Shown piece after piece: positions 10,936 through 21,955 of a stretch of DNA of 64,000 bases. Both the position numbers and the translations under genes were made by a program. The stretch comes from Poa pratensis. Its lineage: Eukaryota > Streptophyta > Magnoliopsida > Poales > Poaceae. The stretch lies in assembly GCA_947311845.1 (NCBI GenBank), contig CAMZMU010000063.1:59896769-59960768 (forward strand), given 5' to 3'. The notes under the pieces are model-generated. The model ran no database searches. It was not told where the DNA came from and worked only from the letters and a program-made list of their open reading frames with translations. Every line of letters starts with the position of its first letter. The first letter of the stretch is position 1.

Positions 10936-12270
10936 CTGATGTGGATCTTTTCCATCTAGAAGAACACCAAGCCCATCGTATCACTTGTGGAGATTCTGCA
11001 CATGCTCGCTTCCAACGTGTCAGGCACCAAAACCACTTGCCGGCCTCTGGTGAAAAACTGTGCGTATGTTGACCGGCAATAGACACTTGTGTGGTGGTTC
11101 TCAGCCTCTTATGTATCTAGAGGAACACCCTGTCTCTCTTTCGTGGTGTAAAATTTGCTTCTGGAATCAGGAAACCATGTCCTTTCAAATTCGAGGTTTC
11201 AACAAGAAAAAAACAACATTAAACTAGAGAAACTTAATTGTGAGGTGGATCTCTTTTTTTTTTTTGACACATCCAAACCTCCGTATATTCATCTCGAAAC
11301 CACGTACCCAGTACATAGAACAAGAACAGAAAAAGCACAAAACGAAGAGGATGAAGATCCAGAGCAAGAACCGAGAACCGCGGCAACACCGTCGACGAAG
11401 AAGACGAAGACCGGCGACCACCTTCTTTCCAGAGCCTGGGCGTACTTTGCGCCCTTGAAAGACGCCGCCGTGAGCCTCCGCCGCGCCGGGCGGAACTTGG
11501 GTCGCTGAACGAGCGGGGCAGACGTCCCCCCGGCTCTACCTCGCCGCTTTGCCGCAGCCGTCACCATCGTCGACGCAGACGGCAGCCACCGAGCCTGTCC
11601 AGCTCCGGGATCCACCCGCCAGATCCGCCGCCAGCGCGAATCCGGCAGGAAGACGAAGAACACGAGCGCCGCGCCGGGCCCCGTGCTCCCGCAAGTCGTG
11701 CGCGGGGACGCCGCACCCGAAGGAGCCGCCTCGCCGGAGGAACCCACGCCGACACCAAACACCGCACCAGCCGCCCCCCCTCCTGAGCGCCGCCGGCGAC
11801 CACCCCCCCCCCCCTACCCTACCTATATACAGACCGGGGCCGGGGATCCACCACCCACCCGCCGCCGAAGCGGCCGGCGGTGGAGGCGAATCCCGCGGCC
11901 CGGCGGCCGCACGGGTGGATCTGGCGGGGTCACTTCCAAAAATCGCCTCCTCTCCCTGAACAGTGGCGAAGAGAGGATGGAGTGCACCCTGAGTTTGTGA
12001 GGTGGATCTCTTTCGTCTAGAAGAACACCCGGCCCATCGTATCACATCGTATGGCATGTGTGAGATCCCGTGTTTCTACGTCCGACGTGTCGGCACCGGA
12101 AACACTCGTCGGCCTCCGGTGAAGAACTGTACTAACCTTGACTGTCAATAGACACTTCCAATACGGAAACTTGTGTGTGGTGGTTCACTGGTTGTCTGGT
12201 TCCCAGTCTCTTGTGTATCTAGAAGAACACGCCCGACGGTCCCTCATTTCGTGGTGTAAAATTTGCTTCT
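10936..12270. repeat. Diverged direct repeat pair flanking a retroposon insertion
   Basis: The block at about 10936-11166 and the block at about 12001-12270 both run from GTGGATCT through TCTAGAAGAACACC, CCCATCGTATCAC, TGTCAATAGACACTT-like and GTATCTAGA to GTGGTGTAAAATTTGCTTCT. They are an older duplication. The retroposon at 11257-11994 landed at the start of the second copy. Confidence 0.7.
11257..11994 (-). mobile_element. PolyA retroposon (LINE-related or retrogene-like), 738 bp, minus orientation
   Basis: The insert is bounded by a 19-base direct duplication, TTGTGAGGTGGATCTCTTT, at 11238-11256 and 11995-12013. On its left edge the T run continues to 11265, which is a polyA tail when read on the minus strand. 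A long variable target duplication plus a polyA tail is the signature of target-primed reverse transcription. The body is very GC-rich (11440-11960) with long open frames on both strands and no recognisable RT, endonuclease or gag motif. It is therefore non-autonomous or a 5'-truncated 3' end. Its 3' part (minus strand TGTACTGGGTACGTGG-like) resembles the 3' ends of grass L1 elements; that is recollection, not proof. Confidence 0.7.
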
Positions 12271-12398
12271 GGAATCCCTTGAAAGTTGAAACCATATCCT
12301 TTTCCTGTTGCTCGCGCGCGCTCTCCTCTTATCCCGCGCTAAAAATCAACGGACAGATCGCGGCCGTCCGCGCCGAGGGCCCACCCCGGGTTCGCGTT

Positions 12399-12410
12399 TC
12401 TATATATTTT
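12399..12410 (+). promoter_or_regulatory. Candidate TATA box for the RMA-like gene
   Basis: TTCTATATATTTTTG lies in a GC-rich segment about 180 bp upstream of a GC-rich putative 5'UTR exon (about 12440-12638). This is the usual plant core promoter form. The start of transcription is not visible. Confidence 0.45.
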
Positions 12411-12429
12411 TGTCCCGTCGCGTCGCTCT

Positions 12430-14852
12430 ATATCTTAAGCCTAGCCCCCTCCGCAAGTGACGTCCCAGCCTAATCTCATCCCCTTCCCACCCACGTCCTC
12501 CTTCCCTAACCTCCTCCCCGCCCGCCGCAGCGCCCACAGCATCCTCCCGCAATCTCACAATCGTTTTCTCGCCGGGATCTCGGAAGCCAGGAGCCGAGGG
12601 AGCATCACCGCCCGTGCGGATTGGATTTTCTTCCAAGGTCGGCCAAATAAACCCCTTGTTCCCCGCCTTTTGTGTTTTCTTCATCTGGATAGTTTGTAGA
12701 TTGATTCTGTAGTCGATTCTAGCGCCTTTGTTCGCCACGGGATTGGTTCCCGTGGTGGATTTTCGGATGTTGCAATTGGGTTGGGTTCGCTAGCTTCGGA
12801 CTGTGTATTTTGCTTTGCTTTGCTGCTGCTGCTGGTGCCCTTGGTATGACACCAGCTGCTACGCGGCTTCCCCTAGGAACAGGAGATAGCTTTGTAGGTG
12901 TTCGTTTCTTTCCTAATTAGTCCAATTCGACGGGGTGATGCCTTTTTTTGGCTACGAAAGGAGGTATCTTGTTCATTTCCTTTCTGAGTGAGTTCAGGGG
13001 GCGCTGCCCGACCCCATTCCCGTGCTTCCAATCTGTAGAGCTGAACTCGTTCCCATATCTGCTCCTCCATGTTGCCTTCCTTTGTCTACGGGAAGTTTGG
13101 TCTCTGGGGTATGAACTTGGTGTTGCTTTGCTCTGAGATTGCATTCGTTGGTACAATCAATCTAGTGCCTCCATGGAAAGGGAGGAAGTTCTTGTGGGTA
13201 TGATCAGTACAATGCGCAATGCCTATTGAACTGTCAAACCGTATTTAGTCGTAGGACATAGCATTATCTGCTATCAGTGTCAATTCATGGCGTGCATAAT
13301 TGTAGTGGTAGACAGTACAATCAAAAGGAGCAGATCTGTGTGCCTGGATTACTTGTTTGTTTCTGAAGAATCACATCAGTTTCAGTTGTTGGGTGGTCAC
13401 ATCATCTGGTATCACTTCTTACTGTGTATGCCCTCGGGACAACCTCTATTCGCCACAAAACTGAACTTCGGTGTAGGGAAATGTTGTGTATATAGTCTCA
13501 TATGTGGGACTTGATGTAATAATTAAGGATGCCTGTTTGAATTTAGAAAAGATTTACTGAAGACCACTTGCATAATAAAACTAATGATACCCGTACACTT
13601 GGGGCCATAGCTAAGATATTTCCACGAAGTGGTTGTGCAATTAATTCCTTGTTTCCCGATCGTAATACAGTTGTTGCTATAATCTCTCGGTTATTATTCT
13701 TTTGTGGTCATTAGATGTGTTAAATGATTATCCTTTTGGTGTAGTTGGCTCCATCGAATGTGCCAAGCCCATTAGCTAATCCATCATTGTTGCGGTCCAC
13801 ATCACTATCCCCACCCACATTGTTGTTTTTTTCAGTGTTTTGATTGTGATAGGAACCCCACAACCACAAAAAAGTTCGACGTGCCATGGAGGCTAAGGTT
13901 GGAGATTAGGACGGGGCGTCTTAGCCTCTCCGACCATTTCTTCGTTTAGTCAAATCAGCTTGATTGGTTTTCCATGGCTACTTTCTCTGAGTATTGAATT
14001 AGCGAGGATCAGCTTTATCTAGTCAGGACCTGGCAACGTCGTCCGAGTCCACTATGTAAACCGCGGCTCCATATTATAGAATGCCATGCCTTTCTTCCCA
14101 AGGTAACAAGTTGCCTATAGTGGCTCTTGCTAACATTGGGTGGTCAAATACCGCGGCTTTACACAGTGGGCATAGTCTAGCGGTTTCATTCTTTGGTGAT
14201 TTATGTTTCCCAGGTATACTTAGATAGATACAGAACACCTAGAGTAGCTTGGGGATATGAATAAAAAGAGGATAAAGACATAATCCAGCAGCTGTAGTCC
14301 CTACTAGTAATTACTTAAAAAATTAGAGCATCCATAGCTGTTGACTCAGCTTGCTGAGAAAGATGATGGGTTCTTCCATAGTGTCTATTGCTTGCTGAGT
14401 TATTCTTTGCCACATTGACATGGTATTTAGGATCTTCACCTAATATCAGCTCCACTTTACACTTGTTGATGTAAGTGGATACACTTCCCAGGACAGGATA
14501 ATGTGGCGTGGTCCTTGCTGCCTGTTACCTAAACCCCCCTTTTGTTGTTTAGTGTCTTGAACTTTAGGATACATATTAATCACTACATTTACATGCCCGT
14601 GTTGCATGCTGTGTTCCTTCCAATTGTTCTTTCTTGGTGTTTTTCTAGTCCTTAAAACACAGGTAGATGTTCACACCTTATGGACATTTTAAACGCTTTG
14701 ATCTTTATGATATAGTCCTACTTTTTGACTAATCCTTCCAGTTTCATCTTTCATGTACACCTACCGTCTACTGACCTGTCCTTCTATTTTTATTTGACTG
14801 CAGTACCTTTTGAGTTCTTCAACCAGTACAGTCTGCAACAGATAGCATACTG
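12430..14852 (+). other. 5'UTR exon and long 5'UTR intron of the RMA-like gene
   Basis: A C-rich leader of the kind found in grass 5'UTRs (about 12430-12638) is followed by a CAAG/GTCGGCC junction that could be the donor. The acceptor CTGCAG/TACCTTTTG ends at 14803, 49 bases before the ATG. The 2.2 kb between them is T-rich, lacks coding signature and fits a 5'UTR intron. The donor position is inferred and might be a few bases away. Confidence 0.5.
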
Positions 14853-15657
14853 ATGGCCATGGAAGGTGGGAGGATGGATGAGGTCTGCATGGCTGCCATC
14901 ACCAACAAACCCGTAGTGTCTGATGATAAGCCGATGAAGAACATTACTGGGGAGATGCCTGCAACTGCAACTGCAACTGCTGGGGCTGGAAGTGGCTCCT
15001 TTGACTGCAACATCTGCCTCGACTTCGCTGCAGATCCAGTTGTTACCCTTTGTGGCCATCTCTACTGCTGGCCTTGCATCTACGAGTGGCTGCGCCCAGC
15101 TGTGGGATCAGCTTCCACTGACAGCAGGACTGCGGCTAGGCAGCAGTGCCCTGTGTGCAAGGGGCACTATCTGCCGACAGCCTTGTGCCGCTATATGGCC
15201 GTGGTGGTAGCTCCAAGAAATTATTGGATGGCGCGGCCATACCACGAAGGCCAACGGTGCACCACCGGGAGAACATCGTGCACCAGCACACACAAAGCGC
15301 TGTCGATGACCGGCACCACCACAACATGGAGCCCAGCCCTCCGCTCCGGCCATTGCGGTATGCGCACCACCATTCGGCAGCCACTGAATTCGACTTTGTG
15401 TACCCTCCTTCCCCGATGGGACGTGGCCTTATCCACTCGACAGCGGGAGGGGTGCTCGGAGGATGGCGGAGGCAGTGCTTCCATGGGCGTTCGGCGGCCA
15501 GGTGCCACCGAGCATGTTATACACGAGCCCTTACTCTGTCGCGGATCATACGGTGGGTCCCCGGCTGAGGAGGCAGCAGATGGAGGTGGAGAGGTCCCTG
15601 CACCAGATCTGGTTCTTCCTCTTCGTGTTTGTGGTGTTGTGTCTGCTCTTGTTCTGA
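14853..15657 (+). CDS. RMA: RMA-type RING E3 ubiquitin ligase, membrane-anchored; frame broken twice
   Basis: The protein starts [11 protein letters not shown] and carries a C3HC4 RING finger ([20 protein letters not shown], then LYCWPC and QQCPVC). This places it with the RMA E3 ligases, which ubiquitinate proteins at the ER membrane. After CPVCK (15161-15165) the family pattern ([14 protein letters not shown]) continues only in another frame. Near 15458-15463 it shifts again, into a frame that encodes the C-terminal tail. That tail ends in a hydrophobic anchor ([15 protein letters not shown]) with a stop at 15655-15657. Two single-base losses, each in a G run, would restore a protein of about 268 residues with RING, linker and anchor. 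As written, translation runs on to 15821 in a frame without an anchor. This could be a pseudogene or a sequence with consensus errors. The RING assignment is firm. Confidence 0.85.
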
Positions 15658-16197
15658 AGCAAGAGAGCTCTTGTTCTGAAGAGGTGGTATACGGCCTGTG
15701 TACATATTCTAAGGCAAGATACTGCTTCTCGAGGGAAACAAAAAAAGGCAAGATACTAGTGAGTGTTGCTTATATAGCGAAGAGGTTAAGGGTTAGTGCT
15801 CTTAACGGTCTCTACCGATAAGCATGTGCCTTAAACCATGCTGTCGTAGAGTTTGTAATGTGACGAGATTTGGCGGTGAAAAATGCAGATTCCATTCTTT
15901 TGTCTTGCCCAGACCAGGAACCCCATAACCTGAACCATGTGGCCTTGTTTTGGTTTGCCTGCATCTGTCAGTAGCATGTAATCTAGTTTTTCTTCTCAAT
16001 GAGCAGTTGCTTTTGTGAGGCAATCTGCATTATTGGTGGTTTGGTGCTAACAACGTCACTGGAGTCACATTTACAAATCTTGCCTTCTGTGTTTTCGTAT
16101 TGAACACATAATTTTAATCTGTCTTTTTGGTCACCTGTTGAGAACATCTCACAGTACAAATTCGCGTTAGAGTGACCTTCAAATGGCCTGAAAGTAA
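15658..16197 (+). other. 3'UTR and downstream spacer of the RMA-like gene
   Basis: T-rich sequence with no coding signature; it presumably holds the RMA 3'UTR. I see no clear polyA signal that I would rely on. Confidence 0.4.
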
Positions 16198-17310
16198 GGG
16201 TGTGTTTGGTTGAAGTCACCAAGTGTAATGTAATGGAATGGTTCTGCACTTGGCACTGGTTCTTGTGTTTGGTTGGAAAGAGTAATGGAATGTAGTGGTT
16301 CCGAGAAAACGAATATTCCTCTCAGATTCGGAATGCCCCCGTTCCACCGAATCTGTGGAATGTGCACGTTCTGCCGCGCTAATCACCGGCCCACTGGAAA
16401 AGAAGGCGAACCCTATCCTCTCCAGTTCCCCTTCCTCTATTCTCTCGTCTCCCTCGTATCCGTGTGTGGCGGTGCAAAACAGATACACCGCCGGCGGCGG
16501 AAGGAAAGGAGCAGGCGACAGAGGGGAGGAACAGAGTCGGTGAACGGCTAGCAGCCAGCGGCGGCGGCGGCAAGCAGTGGCGGCAGCGGCAGCCGGCAAG
16601 CTGTGGCGACGGGAGACAATCGATCTGAGGAGGTGCAGGCGAGCATTTGAGTAGAGGAGCAGGGAAAGAAGCGGCCAGCAGTTTCAGCGCGGGAGCTATC
16701 GATTCTGCTAGCAGTGATCTGTGAGCAATCCATTCAGCTAGCAGCCACCGATCCACTCCTTTGCAAGTTATTTTTTTTTACTTTGCCCATGCCAAATTCC
16801 CATGTTCGGTTTAATTTCTATGGCCATGTCCAGCTCGATTTTGAGGAGAAATAAATTTTGGACTGAAATTAATTGTTTTTCTTGCAATATATGGTGTTCT
16901 ATGCTCCTGTCCGTAGGTATATAATAATTTGTTGATGAGCTGTATGTGTGTATGGATTGATATATGTATTGTCTTTGATGTCCTATATTTGTTATGATTT
17001 TTATTGTATATTTGTGACTGCTTATTGTTGAAAATATGAACGAAATGCTGCTGAAATTTTAATTATGTGTTGCTATGAATTAAAACAGTAGAGTAAAAAC
17101 GTGGGAGGTATGCTCACCATTCACATGAAACAGGTGACCTGACCAAATTCTAGCCATTCTATTCCACCTTTTTGTCCCAACCAAACACAAAACATAACGA
17201 TTCCATTCTACTTTTTCGGTCCCAAGCAAACATAAGAATGGAACCAACCCATTACACTAGAATGGAACCATGACATTACATTCTACTTCGTTCCCGAACC
17301 AAACACACCC
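16198..17310. mobile_element. Non-autonomous PIF/Harbinger element, 1113 bp
   Basis: The two ends are the perfect 14-base inverted repeat GGGTGTGTTTGGTT, flanked by TAA at 16195-16197 and 17311-17313. Subterminal TGGAATGG/CCATTCCA-type motifs recur inward from both ends. The middle (16380-16740) is GC-rich and the right half AT-rich, and no transposase is present. It sits between the 3' ends of the convergent RMA-like and SYP81 genes. Confidence 0.85.
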
Positions 17311-17731
17311 TAAGTGGATAAGTGGGATCCCACTTTTGCATCCCTACCTGAAAGCACAGTGTGCACATCAGATGAAAGATTCGTGCGAGATATTTAGCAA
17401 GTAGTAGCTGTACCTTTACTTCTTTTATCGCATTAAATTTCAAGTGTTTGCCCCACTACGGCATCGACGCTCAATGCCATGTGCATCTTGCCGGGCAAAT
17501 ATAGTAATGTTTGCTTGCCCGGTGTAAGGACAGCGACATTATAGTATTAGATGCCATCTTCCACAGTTTCATGTGCTGGGTGGGGTAGCGAATTACTAGC
17601 AAAATCCCAGAATTTACGAGTAACAGTGATCAATGTGCATGACAAATGATCGGCAGCCTAAAGACACAAGGCGGCATCGATAGCTCAATTCATTTGCACA
17701 ATCAAAAGACCAAGTTTTACATGCGCAAAAT
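17311..17731. other. Spacer downstream of SYP81
   Basis: This stretch holds the presumed 3'UTR of the minus-strand SYP81 gene. Nothing else is recognised. Confidence 0.4.
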
Positions 17732-20700
17732 TCAGTTTTTGTACCAGTCGAGAAATATAACAGAAAACGTGAGAACAAAGAAGAAAAGCAGGAGGAAGGT
17801 TCTGCTGCTGCTGTTCCGCTGGATCGCCTGGGACAGCTCCTTGTTGCCACTCTCCACGTTGTTTGTAGCTTCCACTGCCTGCGTAAATGCATCAGATGCG
17901 TGGTAAGAGCAGTGCACAGCAGCTGAAAACTTATCACTGATTTTTTATAGTTTCTGCAGGCAGAGACGATGACTCTGTGTCCCGTTGGACTGGCGGTTTA
18001 TCAAGAGAAGAAATTATAGATAAATTCCTAGAGAAGACAGAATAAAAATGGCAAATGCTTATTGGGTGGATCATGATGATGGTTTAGCTCTTGTATGGAC
18101 ATAAGCATATGGTGTGTGCTCAAATGCTATTATCTTTTATCTCTTTGTATCCTGTAAGGGTATGCTGTGTTTTCAAAATTTTGCGTACCTCACAAACAAC
18201 ACTAGTTTGTTCTTGAAACTTTCAAGCTTTTATAACCATGATTTTCCAGGAAATTACAAAAGTTCGAAAACTGCTATTTTTCACCAGATATGGAGCAGTT
18301 TAACACATATATCTACAACTTGCAAAGCAACCAGATATTGGCTTAAAGTTGTTGCATAGATCTCCTACCTGGTCGTATAAATACTGAATCTGCTGAGCTT
18401 GTTGTAGAACATGCGTTGACATAAGATGATTAAGTGCTGACATCTCAATCATCTTTGTCTCCGTTTCTTGGACAGTGTCAAGAAGATTGGTCAGCTCCAC
18501 CTGAGGCAAGAGTTACAGGCAAGTAACTTGACTTAAGCTAACACACAATATATAGCAAAATTATGTCCGATACACCATTATTTTGCGTCAATTGGTCAGA
18601 CACAATACAAAACACCAATTCATCTGGCAAGTTACAAAAAACGGCAAGTTGCCAGAACACAGTATCATCAGGGAGAGAATACAGTTAAAAGGTCTATTTT
18701 GCCCTTTGATTCAGGACATGGCCTAACCTGTTTCTCCTTTGCTCTGTGTATCAATTTCTTTGTTTCACACCATGCACTATATTTAGCCACCCATATATTT
18801 CACCATTGTTTCAAAAAAATTAAAGAAAATTCACCAGCTGATATACCACACATATCAGAAGCAGCCAAGCACACATATACCACTACCGATATCATCTTAC
18901 CTAGCTGGAACAGTTTAAGAACATTTCAGGATCAAACATATCACAAGCACACTTATCGCAAACTCACATTATTTTAATGGATCCAGACAGTTTGTTTGAC
19001 CAAGCCAGGAACAGAGTTTCCACTTCAAAATGTTCTTTCTTAACGTAGCTCAAGAAATTTTATTTTCGTGATAACAAGGTGTTTTAGCAAATTATCTTGT
19101 TTTTCTAAGTGTACTGGGTTTTATTTTTTTGTAACGCGTCATAGAAATTGAACAAAATAAAGGTGTCCAACGGCCAATTTTTCCTAGTATTCATCCATCC
19201 AAATATTACCTGGAGAGCTCTTGTTTCATCATCCAAGAGTTGCTCTTGAACTCTTAAGGGTGCAGTAGATACCTCCTCTCCAACCTTCGAGACATCAGAT
19301 TGTAATACAAGGTTTGACTTGGGTGTTTCAGCAAGTTTTGTTTCTGTCTTCTTCTTAATCTTCTTTCTTGGCATCGCCCTATTAATAGCTTCTTGAAAAC
19401 GCATGGACCGAAGGCGATCAAATTGTGCTGTTACTGAGTGGAGACGCTCGCTCAAAATCAAAACCTGGTAAAATTATACAAAAACACACAGCTTATTGGA
19501 AGTGAGCATCAGAAAACCTGGTAAAATTACACAAATATTTGCAGAAAGGAGGGTAGTCCACAAAATACTGAGTGGAGATGCTCTCTCAAAATCAAAACCT
19601 GGTAAAATTATACAAATATTTGCAGAGAGGAGGGAAGTCCACAAAATACTACTTAATTGTACATTTGTACTACAAACTGGATACAGAGAAAATGCCGTAC
19701 GAAGGAACACAGTCATGTATTTTTCCTACATGATGCTTCTTTGATGCATATCTGAACTAAGAAAGAAAATTCGATGTTTTCAAAAGTCACATGTCTTGAC
19801 TGGACAATTTATCTTACGATGCACTTATTTTAATCCCACCTAATGCATATCCTGCTACCAACCAGGCATGGTATACATCCAAATATTAAACATCTGGATA
19901 CATGTTGAGACGTAAAGTTCTGAAAGGACAATACCAATTCATTTTCAGCTATCCGTAGAAGGATATAATTGCTCATCCTAAATATACCAAGTAAACCTCA
20001 CGATTTATTTAGTTTATTCTATGAAAATATGTACGTACATCAGTTCAAAAGCACATGTAAAATTAATAGCTAGAATTTCTGAAATTGCAACTTCATGAAA
20101 ACAGATAAAAAAGGGGAGTAATAGTGTCCTTCTATATGTTTTTGTGTAGCAGGAAAATTGTCAATTCTACTCGAAAAGTCTTCTTCTATCTTGTTGCGAT
20201 ATTATAATCTCTTAAATACTAAAGTAATCTGAAAGACCATGAAACATTATTCACCATGGCAGTAAGACTTCGCTTCTACGTTCTACCTATGTGGGTGTGC
20301 ACACTCAGAAATGGTAATATCAGAGCAACGCTGCATTTCATTGTTAATATTTGGCAGTAACTAATCAGTGGAAAGCATAATAGTCATACCACACCATGCT
20401 GGTGAGCTATCAAGTCCAACCGGGAACTCTCATCGCTTGTGCCAAGCCATGTCTTTGCGCGTCTATTCCTCTCATCTTCGTGGATCCTGTTCTTTAGGAT
20501 ATCTATCTGTTCCTTGCATGCTTTTACAAAAACACCAACCTAATATACTTTCAGCAATTAGATAGATAAGAAATGGAGAAAATAACTTGAGCGATAGCCT
20601 AAAGTTACAAGAATAGTCATTAGCCTGTATGAATACATGTTGTAAACTCAATAGTCGATGCAGTATAACAAAGATATATGCACAGGCTAACAAACTGAGG

Positions 20701-21564
20701 ATAATAAACTTTGCTTTGCTACGCTCTTTAACAAATTCAACTAGATTTCTACAGTTATCAAAGAAGAACTGAGAAAGAACTATAACAATGTAAAAGTAAG
20801 ACATGATGATACATCACCAGAAAGCATTCTGTCACATAGATAGCTTTAACATAACAATTGCAAAGTAAAACAAATATGAACCTCGATTTTTCCAAATATG
20901 TGGTGTATAGCAAGCTATTGTCTTATCAGATAATAACCTAGCAACTAGCTCAGTTTAGAGGCACATATATCAATTCGCACACAAAGATATACTGTAAATC
21001 GACAAACAATGCAGAGTAGGATTGCAACTTACTTCATGCTCGATCGTGTCCCTCTCTTGCTCCGTGGTGCGATGCATGTCACATAGTCCTTCCTATGCTT
21101 CACTATGAACTTCTCGAGTTCCCTGATACTCTCAAGCTACACCGACAGCAGAACCCAACAATTAGACAACCCGACCTCCGGCATTCTGTCAGGACACTAA
21201 GCCTTGGCTATAGCTTTCGGCTCCTGTCAGCATTCAAAACAGAATACTAGCCAAGGAGTAGATTTCTACCGTCTTGATTGCTGCATTTGTAAACGGTGAT
21301 TTGGGCAACGGTTTCCGGATGATGAAAGACGACATGAGCGCGGCCAATTGCGACTGCAAAAGGAAAAAGTCAGTCACTGGACCGTAACAAGAGAGACTGT
21401 TCTTGAGGCAATAGCTCTGATGGGTTCCAGTGCAGAGGAGACGAGGCGCCGGCTTGGGAGGCGCCAAGCTTGGCGTACTAGCTCACCTCCGTGTAGCCAT
21501 GGGAGAGCGCGGCGACGCGGACGGACTCCTTGAAGTCCTCCGTCCTGTCCCGGACCCTCGACAT
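17732..21564 (-). CDS. SYP81: Syntaxin-81 (Qa-SNARE of the ER), seven exons, one frameshift in exon 3
   Basis: Seven exons with GT-AG junctions: 21564-21487, 21353-21270, 21136-21033, 20539-20390, 19464-19210, 18500-18369 and 17878-17732. They encode about 316 residues, the usual length for SYP81 (syntaxin-18/Ufe1 family). The start MSRVRDRTEDFKESVR is the N-terminal syntaxin-18 domain. Exons 6-7 carry the SNARE helix (ETETKMIEMSALNHLM...HVLQQAQQIQYLYDQ) and exon 7 the tail anchor (FLLLFFFVLTFSVIFLDWY). The family acts as the ER Qa-SNARE for Golgi-to-ER retrograde vesicles. Exon 3 is 104 nt where 105 are needed. The codons read GTG ACA TGC where VDMHRTTEQERD is expected, so one G is missing opposite position 21080. 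The other six exons fit exactly. Either one base is lost in the genome or in the sequence. Confidence 0.92.
19437..19650. repeat. Partial tandem duplication of the SYP81 exon 5 acceptor region
   Basis: The sequence at the 5' edge of exon 5 and its acceptor (minus strand ATTTTACCAG/GTTTT) is followed by an incomplete copy at 19507-19568. A fuller copy at 19569-19650 includes about 30 bases of exon 5 sequence plus the acceptor. The units share AAACCTGGTAAAATTA, ACAAATATTTGCAGA and AGTCCACAAAATACT. The result is decoy acceptors upstream of the true one. Confidence 0.75.
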
Positions 21565-21955
21565 CGCCAAGGCAGCAGCCACCCACGGGCTCCTCCTATC
21601 AGATCTAATTCAGGAGCCGGCGAGATGGGATAATCCTGCGCCCGTGAGCTGTTAGGACGAGTCGGGCAAACGCGCGGGATCTGCCACCACGGATCGGCGA
21701 AGCTCGAGACCGGCGCAAGTCGCCGGCGCGTCGGATCGGGCGGCGAGGTGGGAAGTTTGGTTGCCTAGATTGAGGAAGAGGACTACGTGTACAAGAGGAG
21801 TAAGGGCCCACCTGTCAGCTGCACCGGCCCACTGGTCAACTGGGCCCACCTGTCAGCTATCTCGTCTCTTCGCAGTTGCGAGCCGATCCGCCTCGCTCCC
21901 GCTCTCGATTCTTCTTCTCCGCTACGCGAGGCGGCGAAACCCTAGGCGCGGAGGC
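21565..21955. promoter_or_regulatory. Shared divergent promoter region of SYP81 and SCI1
   Basis: Only 391 bp separate the two start codons of head-to-head genes. The stretch is GC-rich, without a TATA box on either side. Near 21806-21860 it contains two copies of the word GGGCCCACCTGTCAGCT plus a related GCCCACTGG. GGCCCA motifs of this kind are common in promoters of plant housekeeping genes. It must hold both 5'UTRs and both core promoters. Confidence 0.65.

Noticed and set aside
11289..12057. Overlapping 130-170 codon frames as genes
   Set aside because: They are opposite-strand readings of one GC-rich retroposon and show no recognised domain.
15166..15821. Continuation of the RMA-like protein as a 322-residue frame
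   Set aside because: After CPVCK the frame loses similarity to the family and has unusual composition. The expected linker and membrane anchor are in the other two frames.
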